From Paraburkholderia oxyphila NBRC 105797 (GTDB lineage: Bacteria > Pseudomonadota > Gammaproteobacteria > Burkholderiales > Burkholderiaceae), in assembly GCF_000685075.1 (NCBI RefSeq), contig NZ_BAYD01000030.1, positions 37,956 to 101,955 of the forward strand: DNA of 64,000 nucleotides, given 5' to 3'. The notes under the pieces were generated by a model that saw only the letters and a program-made list of their open reading frames with translations, was not told the DNA's origin and ran no database searches. A program made the translations under genes and the position numbers. Numbering within the stretch: the first letter of the stretch is position 1; the number at the start of each line of letters is the position of its first letter. Of the stretch, positions 8,442-17,050 are shown in pieces.

Positions 8442-9005
8442 TTAGATCTTGCCGACGAGGTCGAGCGACGGCTTGAGCGTTTCAGCGCCCGGCGTCCACT
8501 TGGCGGGGCACACTTCGCCCGGGTGAGCCGCAACGTACTGAGCGGCCTGAACCTTGCGCAGCAGTTCCTTGGCGTCACGGCCGATGCCGTTGTCGTGGAT
8601 TTCGCACAGCTTGATCTCGCCTTGCGGGTTGATCACGAACGTGCCGCGCAGCGCCAGGCCTTCTTCTTCGATCATCACGTCGAAGTTGCGCGTGATCGCG
8701 CCGGTCGGGTCGCCGACGAGCGGGTACTGGATCTTGGCGATCGTGTCCGACGTGTCGTGCCAAGCCTTGTGCGTGAAGTGCGTGTCGGTCGACACGCCGT
8801 AGATCTCAACGCCCAGCTTCTGGAATTCGGCGTAGTGGTCAGCCAGGTCGCCGAGTTCGGTCGGGCACACGAACGTGAAGTCAGCCGGGTAGAACACAAC
8901 GACCGACCACTTGCCGAGGAGGTTCTCTTCCGAAACCGGAACGAACTTGCCATTGTGGTAAGCGGTGGCTTTGAACGGCTTGACTTGCGTGTTGATGAGA
9001 GACAT
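8442..9005 (-). CDS. ahpC: Alkyl hydroperoxide reductase subunit C (2-Cys peroxiredoxin)
   Basis: This 187-residue cytoplasmic peroxiredoxin reduces hydrogen peroxide and organic peroxides and is recycled by AhpF. The peroxidatic cysteine lies in the PADFTFVCPTE motif (Cys47) and the resolving cysteine in GEVCPAKW near the C-terminus, the arrangement of the enterobacterial-type typical 2-Cys AhpC. Length is exactly that of the family. It is the promoter-proximal gene of the ahpC-ahpF pair. An OxyR-like pattern lies about 90-130 bp upstream. Confidence 0.97.
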   Translation of the reverse strand: MSLINTQVKPFKATAYHNGKFVPVSEENLLGKWSVVVFYPADFTFVCPTELGDLADHYAEFQKLGVEIYGVSTDTHFTHKAWHDTSDTIAKIQYPLVGDPTGAITRNFDVMIEEEGLALRGTFVINPQGEIKLCEIHDNGIGRDAKELLRKVQAAQYVAAHPGEVCPAKWTPGAETLKPSLDLVGKI

Positions 9006-9408
9006 CAGTTGTTTCCTCGCTCTGGGTTGGAAAAGGTATGGACGAAGGTTACGGGAACCGCGACCATTTGAAAAATTGATTACGTTGATCGCCGAAATAA
9101 AGCGGGTCTATCGATCCCCATAGCCATTCCTGATGGGGCCTGCGAAGCCCGCCAGCACGGCGTTCCACGCCCGCGTCTAGCGGCCCGAGCAACCCTCGGG
9201 GCGGTGAGCATACAACGAAATTGCGACATTGCGCCTCATCTGCCCGATGCGCGAAGGCTTCATGCCCGCGCATTCGCGCAGCTTGCCGGCCGCACCTCGC
9301 CAGCCGCACCTGCTCAGCCTCAGCGGCCGGCCGCGCCGGCAGTCTTCTAGATGCGGGCGCAACCGCCCAATCTCAAGCCCTGGGCACGCATTCCGCAGAC
9401 TATCCGCG
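9006..9408. other. Intergenic region upstream of ahpC
   Basis: About 400 bases lie between the ahpC start and the LysR stop. Apart from the ahpC promoter and its possible OxyR site, no gene is supported: short frames here have no recognisable product and are of the kind expected by chance at this GC content. Confidence 0.6.
9097..9134 (-). promoter_or_regulatory. Possible OxyR-binding site upstream of ahpC
   Basis: Four short elements, ATAA-N7-CTAT-N8-ATAG-N7-TGAT, approximate the OxyR pattern of ATAG and CTAT elements spaced by 7. Twelve of sixteen element bases suit the pattern loosely, and the central spacing is one base too long. The position 92-129 bp before ahpC is suitable. This is a weak call. 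Confidence 0.3.
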
Positions 9409-10317
9409 TCAAAGCGCGCCGCCGCGCGCGGTTGCCGCACGGGCAGTCAAGCGCTCGCGCAGAAATTGCGTGAACGCGCGTATGGTCACGGAAGCTTCAC
9501 GATGCTGCGGATAAAGCACGTGCAGCGCATTGGGCGGCGGAATGTACGGTTCGAGCACCTCGACGAGCAGCCCCGCATCCACCGATCCCGCCACGATGAA
9601 GTCGGGCAGATAGCAGATGCCGAGGCCCGCCACGGCCGCATCGCGGAGCACCTCGCCGTTGTTGGCCCGCAGCGGTCCGTGCACCTCGAACGGCGTGCGC
9701 ACCCCGTCGATCATGAATTCCCATGCGGCGCGCCCCTGCTGCCCGTACGGCAGGCAGGCGTGCTGCGCCAGCTCGTCGGGCGTTTGCGGCGCGCGGTGGC
9801 GGCGCCGGTAGCCGGGGCTGCAGCACGGGATCATGCGCACGTCGATGAGCTTCTGGGCGATCAGCGTGGAATCCGCGAGCCGCCCGATGCGCAGCGCCAT
9901 GTCGAAGCCCTCGCCGATCACGTCGACGTTGCGGTCGCTCAGGTCCATGTCGAAGTGCACGTCGGGGTGCGAGCGCAGGAATTCGGCGACGAGCGGCGAG
10001 AGATGCGCCATGCCGAACGACATCGGCGCGCTCACCTTGAGCAGGCCGCGCGGCTCCGAGCGCCGCGCCGACATGGCCTGCTCCGTGTCGGCCACATCGG
10101 CGAGGATGCGCCTGGCGCGCTCGTAGAACTCCTGGCCGAGATCCGTCACGGCCAGCTTGCGCGTATTGCGCACGAGCAGGCGCGCGCCCAGATCGGCTTC
10201 CAGCGCGGCCACGCGGCGGCTCACGAACTGCTTCGAAAGCCGCAGGCGGTTGGCCGCCGCCGTGAAACTGCCCGCGTCCACGGTGTTCACGAAGATTCGC
10301 ATGTCGTCGAGTTGCAT
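9409..10317 (-). CDS. LysR-family transcriptional regulator
   Basis: A 302-residue LysR regulator: the N-terminal winged helix-turn-helix spans about residues 1-65 (MRIFVNTVDAGSFTAAANRL, then SKQFVSRRVAALEADLG), followed by a substrate-binding domain to the end. The chosen ATG gives MQLDDMRIF, the usual family N-terminus; an in-frame ATG 21 bases earlier would add seven residues. It diverges from the pirin gene with about 150 bp between. LysR regulators commonly control the divergent unit, here pirin and DoxX, probably in response to an electrophile or redox signal. That target is inferred from arrangement only. Confidence 0.9.
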   Translation of the reverse strand: MQLDDMRIFVNTVDAGSFTAAANRLRLSKQFVSRRVAALEADLGARLLVRNTRKLAVTDLGQEFYERARRILADVADTEQAMSARRSEPRGLLKVSAPMSFGMAHLSPLVAEFLRSHPDVHFDMDLSDRNVDVIGEGFDMALRIGRLADSTLIAQKLIDVRMIPCCSPGYRRRHRAPQTPDELAQHACLPYGQQGRAAWEFMIDGVRTPFEVHGPLRANNGEVLRDAAVAGLGICYLPDFIVAGSVDAGLLVEVLEPYIPPPNALHVLYPQHREASVTIRAFTQFLRERLTARAATARGGAL

Positions 10318-10467
10318 GGCTATTGTCCACTCATACATGACAGTGAATCGTATTTTACGACGCTTAATCTCATGCTGGTTGACCTAAACTGACGTTCATC
10401 GCAGCAGGACATTCATCCACCTACAGGCGGCCAGAGCGAAGCGCTCTGCCCGACAGGAGAAACGAAC

Positions 10468-11193
10468 ATGATCGAACTTCGCAAGGCAGATCAACGCGGC
10501 CGTGCCGAACATGGCTGGCTCAGCTCGCGCCACACGTTTTCGTTCGCCAACTACTACGATCCGCAGCAGATCGGCTTCTCGGACCTGCTCGTGATCAACG
10601 ACGACCGCGTCGCCCCGGCGCGCGGCTTCGGCAAGCATCCGCACCGCGACATGGAAATCTTCTCGTACGTGCTGGAAGGCGCGCTCGAGCACAAGGACTC
10701 GATGGGCACCGGCTCGGTGATTGTCCCCGGCGACGTGCAGCTGATGAGCGCCGGCACGGGCGTCGCGCACAGCGAGTTCAACCACTCGGCCGAACAGCCG
10801 GTGCACTTCCTGCAGATCTGGATTGCGCCGAACGTGAAGGGCGCGCAGCCGCGCTATCTGCAGAAGAATATTCCGGGCGCGGAAAAGCGCGGCAAGCTGC
10901 GCCTGATCCTCTCGCCGGACGGCGCCGCCGAGTCGCTCGAGCTGCGCCAGGACGCGCGGGTCTATGCGGGCCTGTTCGACGGTGCGGAAAGCGCGAAGAT
11001 CGAGATCGGCGCCGATCGCTACGCCTATGTGCACGTGGCACGCGGCAGCGTGAAGGTCAACGGCGTGGAGCTGGGTGAAGGCGACGGCGCGCGGATTCGC
11101 TCGGAACGCGAGCTGACCTTCACCGACGGACACGATGCCGAGGTGCTGGTGTTCGAACTGCGTAATATCGAGGTGTCGGAGCTCTGGTCGTAA
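10468..11193 (+). CDS. Pirin family bicupin protein (YhhW-like)
   Basis: The 241-residue protein is a pirin-type bicupin, a family that includes the quercetin dioxygenase YhhW. The N-terminal cupin shows the metal ligands in HPHRDME (two His) and VAHSEFNHS (His and Glu). The start is set by the Shine-Dalgarno-like AGGAGA seven bases before the ATG. Length is typical for bacterial pirins (about 230-240). It lies divergently from a LysR gene and 133 bp ahead of doxX in the same direction, a pairing that is frequent in Burkholderia. The substrate is unknown; a role in detoxifying aromatic or oxidised compounds is inference. Confidence 0.92.
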   Translation: MIELRKADQRGRAEHGWLSSRHTFSFANYYDPQQIGFSDLLVINDDRVAPARGFGKHPHRDMEIFSYVLEGALEHKDSMGTGSVIVPGDVQLMSAGTGVAHSEFNHSAEQPVHFLQIWIAPNVKGAQPRYLQKNIPGAEKRGKLRLILSPDGAAESLELRQDARVYAGLFDGAESAKIEIGADRYAYVHVARGSVKVNGVELGEGDGARIRSERELTFTDGHDAEVLVFELRNIEVSELWS

Positions 11194-11326
11194 CCGTGGC
11201 CCTGGCGTCAACCTTTCATTGAACTGGCGCCGGCGGCCCGACGCGGTCCCGCTGCGAAGCGGGCCGCGCCGCCGACAGGCGCAATAAAGCAAACAAACGA
11301 CTTAAACGACACATCGGAGAAACAAC

Positions 11327-11740
11327 ATGCGATACAACCTCTTCGGCCAGGGCAACGATGTCGCCCTGCTCGTCTCGCGCATCCTGCTGGTCACCCTGTT
11401 CGTGATGTTCGGCTGGTCCAAGCTCACCGGATTTTCGGGCACCGTCGACTACATGGCGCACGTGGGCGCGCCCGTGCCCGTGATCTCGGCGATCATTGCC
11501 GTCGTCATGGAATTCGTGGTGGGCATTCTGCTCCTCGTGGGCTTCTATACGCGTCCGCTCGCGGTGCTGCTCGCGATCTACACCATCGCCACCGCGCTCA
11601 TCGGCCACCGCTTCTGGACCATGACCGGCATGGATCAGTACATGAACATGATCAACTTCTACAAGAACGTCAGCATCGCGGGCGGCCTGATCGCGCTCGC
11701 CGTGGCGGGTCCGGGCAAGCTCTCGATCGACAGGAAGTAA
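11327..11740 (+). CDS. DoxX family membrane protein
   Basis: A 137-residue protein with four hydrophobic segments (around residues 12-32, 48-70, 76-95 and 108-130) matching the DoxX family of small inner-membrane proteins. Typical features are ILLVTLFVMFGWSKLTG at the N-terminus and GFYTRPLAVLLAIYTIATALIGHRFW in the middle. A ribosome site GGAGAAAC sits just before the ATG. Co-orientation with the pirin gene and a terminator 28 bp downstream suggest a pirin-doxX unit. DoxX proteins have been linked to oxidative stress and thiosulfate/quinone chemistry, but no reaction is assigned here. Confidence 0.92.
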   Translation: MRYNLFGQGNDVALLVSRILLVTLFVMFGWSKLTGFSGTVDYMAHVGAPVPVISAIIAVVMEFVVGILLLVGFYTRPLAVLLAIYTIATALIGHRFWTMTGMDQYMNMINFYKNVSIAGGLIALAVAGPGKLSIDRK

Positions 11741-11767
11741 CGCCAGGCGCCCTGGAGGCGCATTACG

Positions 11768-11804
11768 AAAAAGCGCGATGACCTTCAAGGCATCGCGCTT
11801 TTTT
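11768..11804 (+). terminator. Rho-independent terminator after doxX
   Basis: A 13-bp perfect stem (11768-11780 with 11791-11803) whose right arm ends in a T run. The left arm starts with an A run, so it could also work on the opposite strand. Confidence 0.88.
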
Positions 11805-11994
11805 GCGTCTTGTTGCGCCGTGCTGGCCGGTTTGCCCGCCATCGCCTGTGACGCATGGCCTATGCCGTATGTCCGAATGTACTTCGATGCGTGCGCATGC
11901 GAGGATCAGTCCGGATCCATACACGGTTCGCACGCGCTTCGCCTTGCACGCGCAGCGCCGAACCCAGGCACAGCCAGCCCATGAGGAAACGCCC

Positions 11995-13359
11995 ATGCAA
12001 GACCGCCAAGGCGTGAACCGGGAGCGCGCGCAGCGCATCCTGGCACGCGAGCGCGACGCCTTTGTCGCCGCGCGCCCGAAATCGCAAAGCCTCTCCGCAC
12101 AAGCCGCGCAGCATCTGCTGTTCGGCGTGCCGCTGCACTGGATGAACGACTGGTCCACGCCGTTCTCGCTCTACGTGGATGCGGCGCGCGGCGCGACCTT
12201 CACCGACGTGGACGGCCACCGCTACATCGACTTCTGCCTCGGCGACACGGGCGCGATGTTCGGCCATGCGCCGCCTGCCGTCGCGCAGGCGCTCGCGCAC
12301 CAGGCGCAGCGCGGCTTCACGACGATGCTGCCGGGCGCCGACGCCGTGGCCGTGAGCACGGCGCTCGCGCAGCGCTTCGGCCTGCCGTACTGGCAGTTCG
12401 CGATGACCGCGAGCGACGCCAACCGCTTCGCGCTGCGCTGGGCGCGCGCGGCCACCGGGCGCGACAAGATCGTCGTGTTCAACGGCTGCTATCACGGCAC
12501 CGTGGACGACGTGTTCGTCGATCTCGTCGATGGCCGGCCCACGCAGCGCGCGAGCCTGCTCGGCCAGGTGCACGACCTGCTGCCGCACACGCGCGTGGTG
12601 GAATTCAACGACCTCGATGCGCTCGCACGCGCGCTCGCCGACGGCGAAGTAGCCTGCGTGCTCGCCGAGCCCGCCATGACCAACGTGGGCATGGTGCTGC
12701 CCGAGCCGGGCTTCTGGCGCGAGGCGCAGGCGCTCATGAAGCGCCACGGCACGCTGCTGCTGATCGACGAGACCCACACGATCAGCAGTGGCCCGTGCGG
12801 CTACGCGCGTGAGCACGGCATCGAGCCCGATCTCTTCGTGCTCGGCAAGCCCGTGGGCGGCGGCGTGCCGTGCGCGGTGTACGGCTTTTCCGCCGAACTC
12901 GCCGCGCGTGCGCAGAAGGCGAAGCTCGATGCGCCGCCAGGCCACTCGGGCATCGGCACGACGCTCACGGCAAACGCGCTCTCGATGAGCGCGATGCGCG
13001 CGACGCTCGACGAAGTCATGACCGACGCGGCCTATGCGCATATGTTCGCGCTCGCCGAGCGCCTCGCGCAGGGCCTCTCGGCCACGATCGCACGCCATGC
13101 GCTGCCGTGGTGCGTGACGCGTGTGGGGGCGCGCAGCGAGTTCCAGTTCTGCGCCACGCCGCCGCGCAACGGCAGCGAGGCGCGCGCCGCGATGGATGAC
13201 GAGCTCGAGCACATCATCCATTTGTATCTGTTGAACCGCGGGGTGCTCATCACGCCGTTCCACAACATGATGCTCGTGTGCCCCGAGACGACCGAAGCCG
13301 ACGTCGAACGCCTGATCGGCGCGTTCGACGCCTGTCTCGACGAGTTGTGCACCCGATAA
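11995..13359 (+). CDS. Class III PLP-dependent aminotransferase (glutamate-1-semialdehyde-aminomutase-like)
   Basis: The 454-residue product has the class III aminotransferase fold. Motifs seen are YIDFCLGDTGAMFGHAPPAV in the N-terminal part, the substrate/cofactor region FNGCYHGTVDD, the PLP-binding Asp in LLIDETHT, and the Schiff-base lysine in FVLGKPVGGGVPCAVYG. The resemblance is closest to glutamate-1-semialdehyde aminomutase-type proteins, but the N-terminal extension (about 40 residues) and lone setting argue against a role in haem synthesis. Start chosen at the ATG preceded by GAGGAAAC; the frame runs further upstream without support. The amino donor and acceptor are unknown. Confidence 0.85.
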   Translation: MQDRQGVNRERAQRILARERDAFVAARPKSQSLSAQAAQHLLFGVPLHWMNDWSTPFSLYVDAARGATFTDVDGHRYIDFCLGDTGAMFGHAPPAVAQALAHQAQRGFTTMLPGADAVAVSTALAQRFGLPYWQFAMTASDANRFALRWARAATGRDKIVVFNGCYHGTVDDVFVDLVDGRPTQRASLLGQVHDLLPHTRVVEFNDLDALARALADGEVACVLAEPAMTNVGMVLPEPGFWREAQALMKRHGTLLLIDETHTISSGPCGYAREHGIEPDLFVLGKPVGGGVPCAVYGFSAELAARAQKAKLDAPPGHSGIGTTLTANALSMSAMRATLDEVMTDAAYAHMFALAERLAQGLSATIARHALPWCVTRVGARSEFQFCATPPRNGSEARAAMDDELEHIIHLYLLNRGVLITPFHNMMLVCPETTEADVERLIGAFDACLDELCTR

Positions 13360-13461
13360 ATAGAATCGGGCGGTAACGGCATGCGGAATTGCTATGCTTG
13401 ACGGCCAGACGGCACGGCGCCCGGCCGCCTTTTTATTTTGCCCACAAGCCAGTCACAGCCG

Positions 13462-14019
13462 ATGCAAGACCCGCAAGAAAACCTCTTCGCCTATCTCACC
13501 TCGCTGCAGCAGTCCGCGCTCAGTGCGCTCAAGCTCCTGCCGCTCAAGAGCCGCGCCGCACAAGGCGCGTTCATGGCGCTGCGCGCCGTCTGCGGTGCGG
13601 GCCTCGCCTATAGCATCGGCCGCGCGCTGCACACCGAGCAGGCGTTCTGGGCGGCGATCACGGCCATCGCCGTCACGCAGCACGATTACGCCGATACGCT
13701 CACGCAGTCGCGCGACCAGTTCATCGGCGCGATCGCGGGCGGCATCGTCGGCTTCGCGGCGGCCACGCTCGGGCCGGAAAACATGGCCGCGTACCTCGTG
13801 GCGGTGGCCGTGGTGATCGTCGCGTGCTGGTGCCTGCGCGTGAGCACGGCGGCGCGGCTGGGCGCGATCACCACCACCATCGTGCTGCTCGTGCCCAGCC
13901 ACGGCCCCGTGTGGGACGTGGCGCTCTTTCGGGTGGCGGAGGTGGCCATCGGCATGGCCTGCGCGCTGCCGGTGTGCTGGGGGTTTTCGTATATCGAGCG
14001 GCGGTGGCTGCATGTTTAG
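13462..14019 (+). CDS. FUSC-family (fusaric acid resistance-like) membrane protein
   Basis: A 185-residue inner-membrane protein with about five to six hydrophobic segments beginning near residue 40 (ALRAVCGAGLAYSIGRAL, then EQAFWAAITAIAVTQHDYADTLTQSRDQFIGAIAGG). The ALRAV, WAAIT and R..GAIAGG features are those of the FUSC/aromatic acid exporter family. It is shorter than the 350-700-residue efflux members, so it is a single membrane module without the cytoplasmic half. The start was set at an ATG; an in-frame TTG 24 bases upstream is possible. No partner HlyD-type or membrane-fusion gene is near, so a transport role is uncertain. Confidence 0.82.
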   Translation: MQDPQENLFAYLTSLQQSALSALKLLPLKSRAAQGAFMALRAVCGAGLAYSIGRALHTEQAFWAAITAIAVTQHDYADTLTQSRDQFIGAIAGGIVGFAAATLGPENMAAYLVAVAVVIVACWCLRVSTAARLGAITTTIVLLVPSHGPVWDVALFRVAEVAIGMACALPVCWGFSYIERRWLHV

Positions 14020-14297
14020 GGCCGCTTTTGGCGCAGGCATGCACCCGCATCTCGCGCGCCGCTCTCAACCCTCACGAAATAATCCATCTCCCCACACTGC
14101 GTAATCAACGGCGCATTAGCGGCGATAATCAGGGCCGCCGTGCGCAATGCTTCCACGAGCCGCGCGCCCGCAGCTTCGGGTGCGGCCAGTGCGCGCGGTT
14201 AGCACCGAATCGCCCCGTGGATGCGAAAAACGTGCGAAACTCGTCGCCCCGCGCCATTTCGGGCGCAAGCAACGCATCGCACACCCATCGCACACAG
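14020..14297. other. Intergenic region, FUSC to microprotein
   Basis: No gene was recognised in these 278 bases, which lie between two plus-strand genes. They presumably hold the promoter of the microprotein-rubredoxin pair. Confidence 0.5.
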
Positions 14298-14435
14298 ATG
14301 AACACGAACAGCCGTCAATCCGTCCCCGCCAGCCCGAACGCTCCCGCGCGCAAGTCCATCTCGCTTCTGCAGATGCTCGCGCTGATCGCCTTCGGCGGCA
14401 TCGCGGCATCGCTCGTGCTCAGACAGTTCGTCTGA
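14298..14435 (+). CDS. Small single-pass membrane protein, unknown function
   Basis: A 45-residue frame with a polar, Ser/Pro/Asn-rich N-terminus (about 20 residues), a short basic stretch ARKS and one hydrophobic helix (about residues 24-41, LLQMLALIAFGGIAASLVL) ending RQFV. It ends 43 bp before the rubredoxin gene. The net positive N-terminus suggests an N-in topology. It has no recognised family. Support comes from the coherent membrane segment, the ATG position and tight spacing to the next gene; it could be a non-coding coincidence. Confidence 0.5.
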   Translation: MNTNSRQSVPASPNAPARKSISLLQMLALIAFGGIAASLVLRQFV

Positions 14436-14478
14436 GCGCCGCGCCGCACGGGACGCCCGCTCTACCCCGTTTTCGCTT

Positions 14479-14898
14479 ATGTACAAGAAAGGCGTCGCCC
14501 TCGAAATCCAGTTCTCACCTGAGCGCCTGAACGACGGCGCAGGCGATCCCTACTGGATTGACCTCACCGCTGAAGAAGCCGCCGCGCTGCTCGAAACGCT
14601 GCAAACGAAGCTTGCCGCGCGCGAGAGCACCTCGGCGCCGCTCCTCGTGGCGCTCGACACACCGCGCGTGCCGTCGGCTGCCGACGGCACGGCCGCCGAC
14701 GCCTTCGCCAGCCCGGCACCCGCCGACCAGGGCCTCAAGCAATGGGTCTGCGTGATCTGCGGCTGGGTGTACGACGAAGCGGCCGGCGCCCCCGACGACG
14801 GCCTCGCACCCGGCACGCGCTGGGCCGACGTGCCCGACGACTGGCGCTGCCCGCTGTGCGACGTGGGCAAGGAAGATTTCGCGCTGGTCGAGTTCTAA
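14479..14898 (+). CDS. Rubredoxin with N-terminal extension
   Basis: The last 55 residues of this 139-residue protein are a rubredoxin domain, with iron ligands in CVICGW and CPLCDVGKEDF, and the intervening YDEAAGAPDDGLAPGTRWADVPDDWRCP block. Rubredoxins carry one Fe(Cys)4 centre and transfer single electrons in the cytoplasm. Ordinary rubredoxins are 50-60 residues, so about 84 residues here are extra. They include VALEIQFSPERLNDG and an acidic helical segment, LTAEEAAALLETLQTKLA, then an Ala/Pro-rich linker. The extension has no recognised fold. It lies just after the small membrane protein gene. Its electron donor or acceptor is not in the window. Confidence 0.9.
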   Translation: MYKKGVALEIQFSPERLNDGAGDPYWIDLTAEEAAALLETLQTKLAARESTSAPLLVALDTPRVPSAADGTAADAFASPAPADQGLKQWVCVICGWVYDEAAGAPDDGLAPGTRWADVPDDWRCPLCDVGKEDFALVEF

Positions 14899-14975
14899 AG
14901 CGTTTGCCGCGCATGAGCACCTGCATGCGTGCTCATTCACGCGCACGTTATGCGCTCGCCCATTCGCGCCCTGCC

Positions 14976-15839
14976 TTACGCCCCTTCGCGCCCATTCGGC
15001 TCATAGAAAAGCGCAAATAGTTCAGACTGCGAACTAACGCCGAGCTTCGCGTAAATGTGCTTCTTGTGCGCACGCACGGTCTCGAACGAGATTTCGAGCC
15101 GCTCGGCAATCGCGCGCGTCGAGAATCCGGAAAGACTCTGGCGCACCACCTCGATCTCGCGCGCCGTGAGCGCCGTGCGGCCGCTTTGCCGCGCCACCGC
15201 TTCGAAGCGGCTCGCGTAATCCACGTCTCGTGCGCCCGGCGCGGCCTCGCTCGCCGCGACGGCCTCGGACTGCGGCTCACCCTCAGCAGCTTCCGCCGCT
15301 TGCGGCGCGGCAAGCGGCTCATAGGGCAGCCGCTGCCGCATCAACGCCATCACCCATGGCGCGAACATCGCGAACATCGCAATGTCGCGCTCCGTGTAAT
15401 GGTGCTTTGCACCGAGCGAGATAATCAGCGTGCGGCGCGCATCGAGCGGGAGATTGAACTGCACCTCGTCGCCGATGATGTTGCTCTTGAAATAGCGCTG
15501 GTAGTAGTCCGTCATGCGGAAGTTGTCGGGCGCGACTTCGGCGAGCGTGACGAGCCCCGCGCGCGGCCTTTCGCATGCGTTGATATAGAACGGATCGAGC
15601 TGGTACATCCCCTCCAGATACGCGCGGAACAAGAGATCCACGGTGCCGTCGGGCATCGGCGACTCGGCGCAGACGAGCGGCGCGCGATCGCGTATGAAGA
15701 CGAGCGCGACCCAGTTGTCGAAGGCGACGAAGCGCTCGATCACGCGCGTCATGCGGGTCCAGAAATCGGGGCCGTCGAGGGCGTCGATCAGCGTCGCGAT
15801 ATGGTGATGGAATGCGCGGTCCTGCCAGTCGGGTTCCAT
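14976..15839 (-). CDS. LuxR-family transcriptional regulator
   Basis: A 287-residue regulator. The C-terminal 60 residues hold a LuxR-type helix-turn-helix (LTAREIEVVRQSLSGFSTRAIAERL then SFETVRAHKKHIYAKLGV). The first 190 residues form a sensing domain without the conserved acyl-homoserine lactone residues that I could recognise, joined by an Ala/Glu-rich linker. The start is fixed by a strong GGAGG four bases before the ATG; the longer frame upstream lacks support. It diverges from the nitrilase gene with 176 bp between, so it probably regulates nitrilase and the APC permease. The ligand is unknown. Confidence 0.87.
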   Translation of the reverse strand: MEPDWQDRAFHHHIATLIDALDGPDFWTRMTRVIERFVAFDNWVALVFIRDRAPLVCAESPMPDGTVDLLFRAYLEGMYQLDPFYINACERPRAGLVTLAEVAPDNFRMTDYYQRYFKSNIIGDEVQFNLPLDARRTLIISLGAKHHYTERDIAMFAMFAPWVMALMRQRLPYEPLAAPQAAEAAEGEPQSEAVAASEAAPGARDVDYASRFEAVARQSGRTALTAREIEVVRQSLSGFSTRAIAERLEISFETVRAHKKHIYAKLGVSSQSELFALFYEPNGREGA

Positions 15840-16015
15840 CGTTCCTCCGGGCAGGGTAACCCTGCAGGGTAATTTCTCTTCAAAAATAACGTGGTGATAA
15901 TAGCCGCTCCTGAAGCTTGCGCGGCCAATTATCCAGTCCGGCTGCCCGCGAGCCCGAAAATCGAGGCCCATGGAACCCGCACAAGGCGCCATGGGACCGG
16001 AGCACGGAGACAAGT

Positions 16016-16849
16016 ATGCAACTCGAACTCGCGCAGATCCCTCTCGTCGACGGCGTTGTCGCGCCCAACCTCGCGCGCACGCTCGACGCCATCGGCAAGC
16101 GCCGTGCGGGCACCGACCTGATGGTGTTCCCCGAAGCCACGCTGACCGGCTTTCCCACGCGCGAGAACGTGCGCGACGTGGCCGAGACGCTCTCCGGCCC
16201 CTCGCTCAGCGCTGTGCGCGACGCCGCGCGCCAGGCCAGCGTGGCCGTGGCTGTGGGCCTTGCCGAGCGCGACGGCCAGAGTTTCTACAATACGACGGTC
16301 CTGATCGACGAGCGCGGCGAAATTGCGCTGCGCTATCGCAAGACGCACCTGTGGGCCACCGACGTGGGCGTGTTCACGCCCGGCGATCGCTTCGAGGTCT
16401 GCGAATTCAAGGGCATGACCGTTGGCCTCCTGATCTGCTACGACATCGAGTTTCCCGAGACCGCGCGTGCGCTCGGCATGCTCGGCGCCGAGATGATGGT
16501 CGTCACGAACGGCAACATGGATCCGTTCGGCCCCGTGCATCGCCGCGCCATTGTCGCGCGCGCGATGGAGAACCAGGCGTTCGCGGCGCTCGTGAACCGC
16601 ACGGGCGACGGCGACGACAACCTCACGTTCCCCGGCGAATCCGCGCTGATCAGCCCGTTCGGCGACGTGCTGGCCGAGCTCAAGAGCGAAGACGCGGTCC
16701 TGCCCGTCACGGTGGACCGCGCGCTGCTTGCGCAAAGCCGCGAGCACTACAGCTACGTGCACGACGCCCGCATCGCGCTGAATCTCGCTGACGAAAACAA
16801 CGCGCAAGGGCGCCGCTCGCTCCACATCCGTCCCCGCTCTACCCGCTAA
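16016..16849 (+). CDS. Carbon-nitrogen hydrolase (nitrilase superfamily amidase)
   Basis: The 277-residue enzyme carries the Glu-Lys-Cys triad of the nitrilase superfamily: Glu in FPEATLTGFP, Lys in RYRKTHLW and the nucleophile Cys in LLICYDIEFPE. It should hydrolyse a C-N bond of an amide, N-carbamoyl compound or omega-amide in the cytoplasm. The ATG is preceded by GGAGACAAG, which favours this start over an in-frame one 99 bases earlier. Length is normal for the single-domain amidase branch. It is followed by an amino acid permease in the same direction, so a role in importing and hydrolysing an amide-type nutrient is plausible, but the substrate is unproven. Confidence 0.9.
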   Translation: MQLELAQIPLVDGVVAPNLARTLDAIGKRRAGTDLMVFPEATLTGFPTRENVRDVAETLSGPSLSAVRDAARQASVAVAVGLAERDGQSFYNTTVLIDERGEIALRYRKTHLWATDVGVFTPGDRFEVCEFKGMTVGLLICYDIEFPETARALGMLGAEMMVVTNGNMDPFGPVHRRAIVARAMENQAFAALVNRTGDGDDNLTFPGESALISPFGDVLAELKSEDAVLPVTVDRALLAQSREHYSYVHDARIALNLADENNAQGRRSLHIRPRSTR

Positions 16850-17050
16850 CCCGCTGTATCGGCGACGCAGCGCTCGCGAGGGCTGCGCTCGCAGACATAA
16901 CAACAAAAAAAAGATTGACGCTCACGAGGCGCGCGCTGCCCTGCTGCTGGGGCCGCACGCTCGCGTGCGGGCTTCGCCCGGCCACGCCGCAAGGCAGGCC
17001 TTAAAAAGCCCGCGCAGACCAAACCGCAGTATCCAGGAGACAACTGCATC

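Noticed and set aside
11803..11994. Upstream extension of the aminotransferase frame
   Set aside because: The extension overlaps the doxX terminator and lacks family similarity; the ATG at 11995 has a ribosome site.
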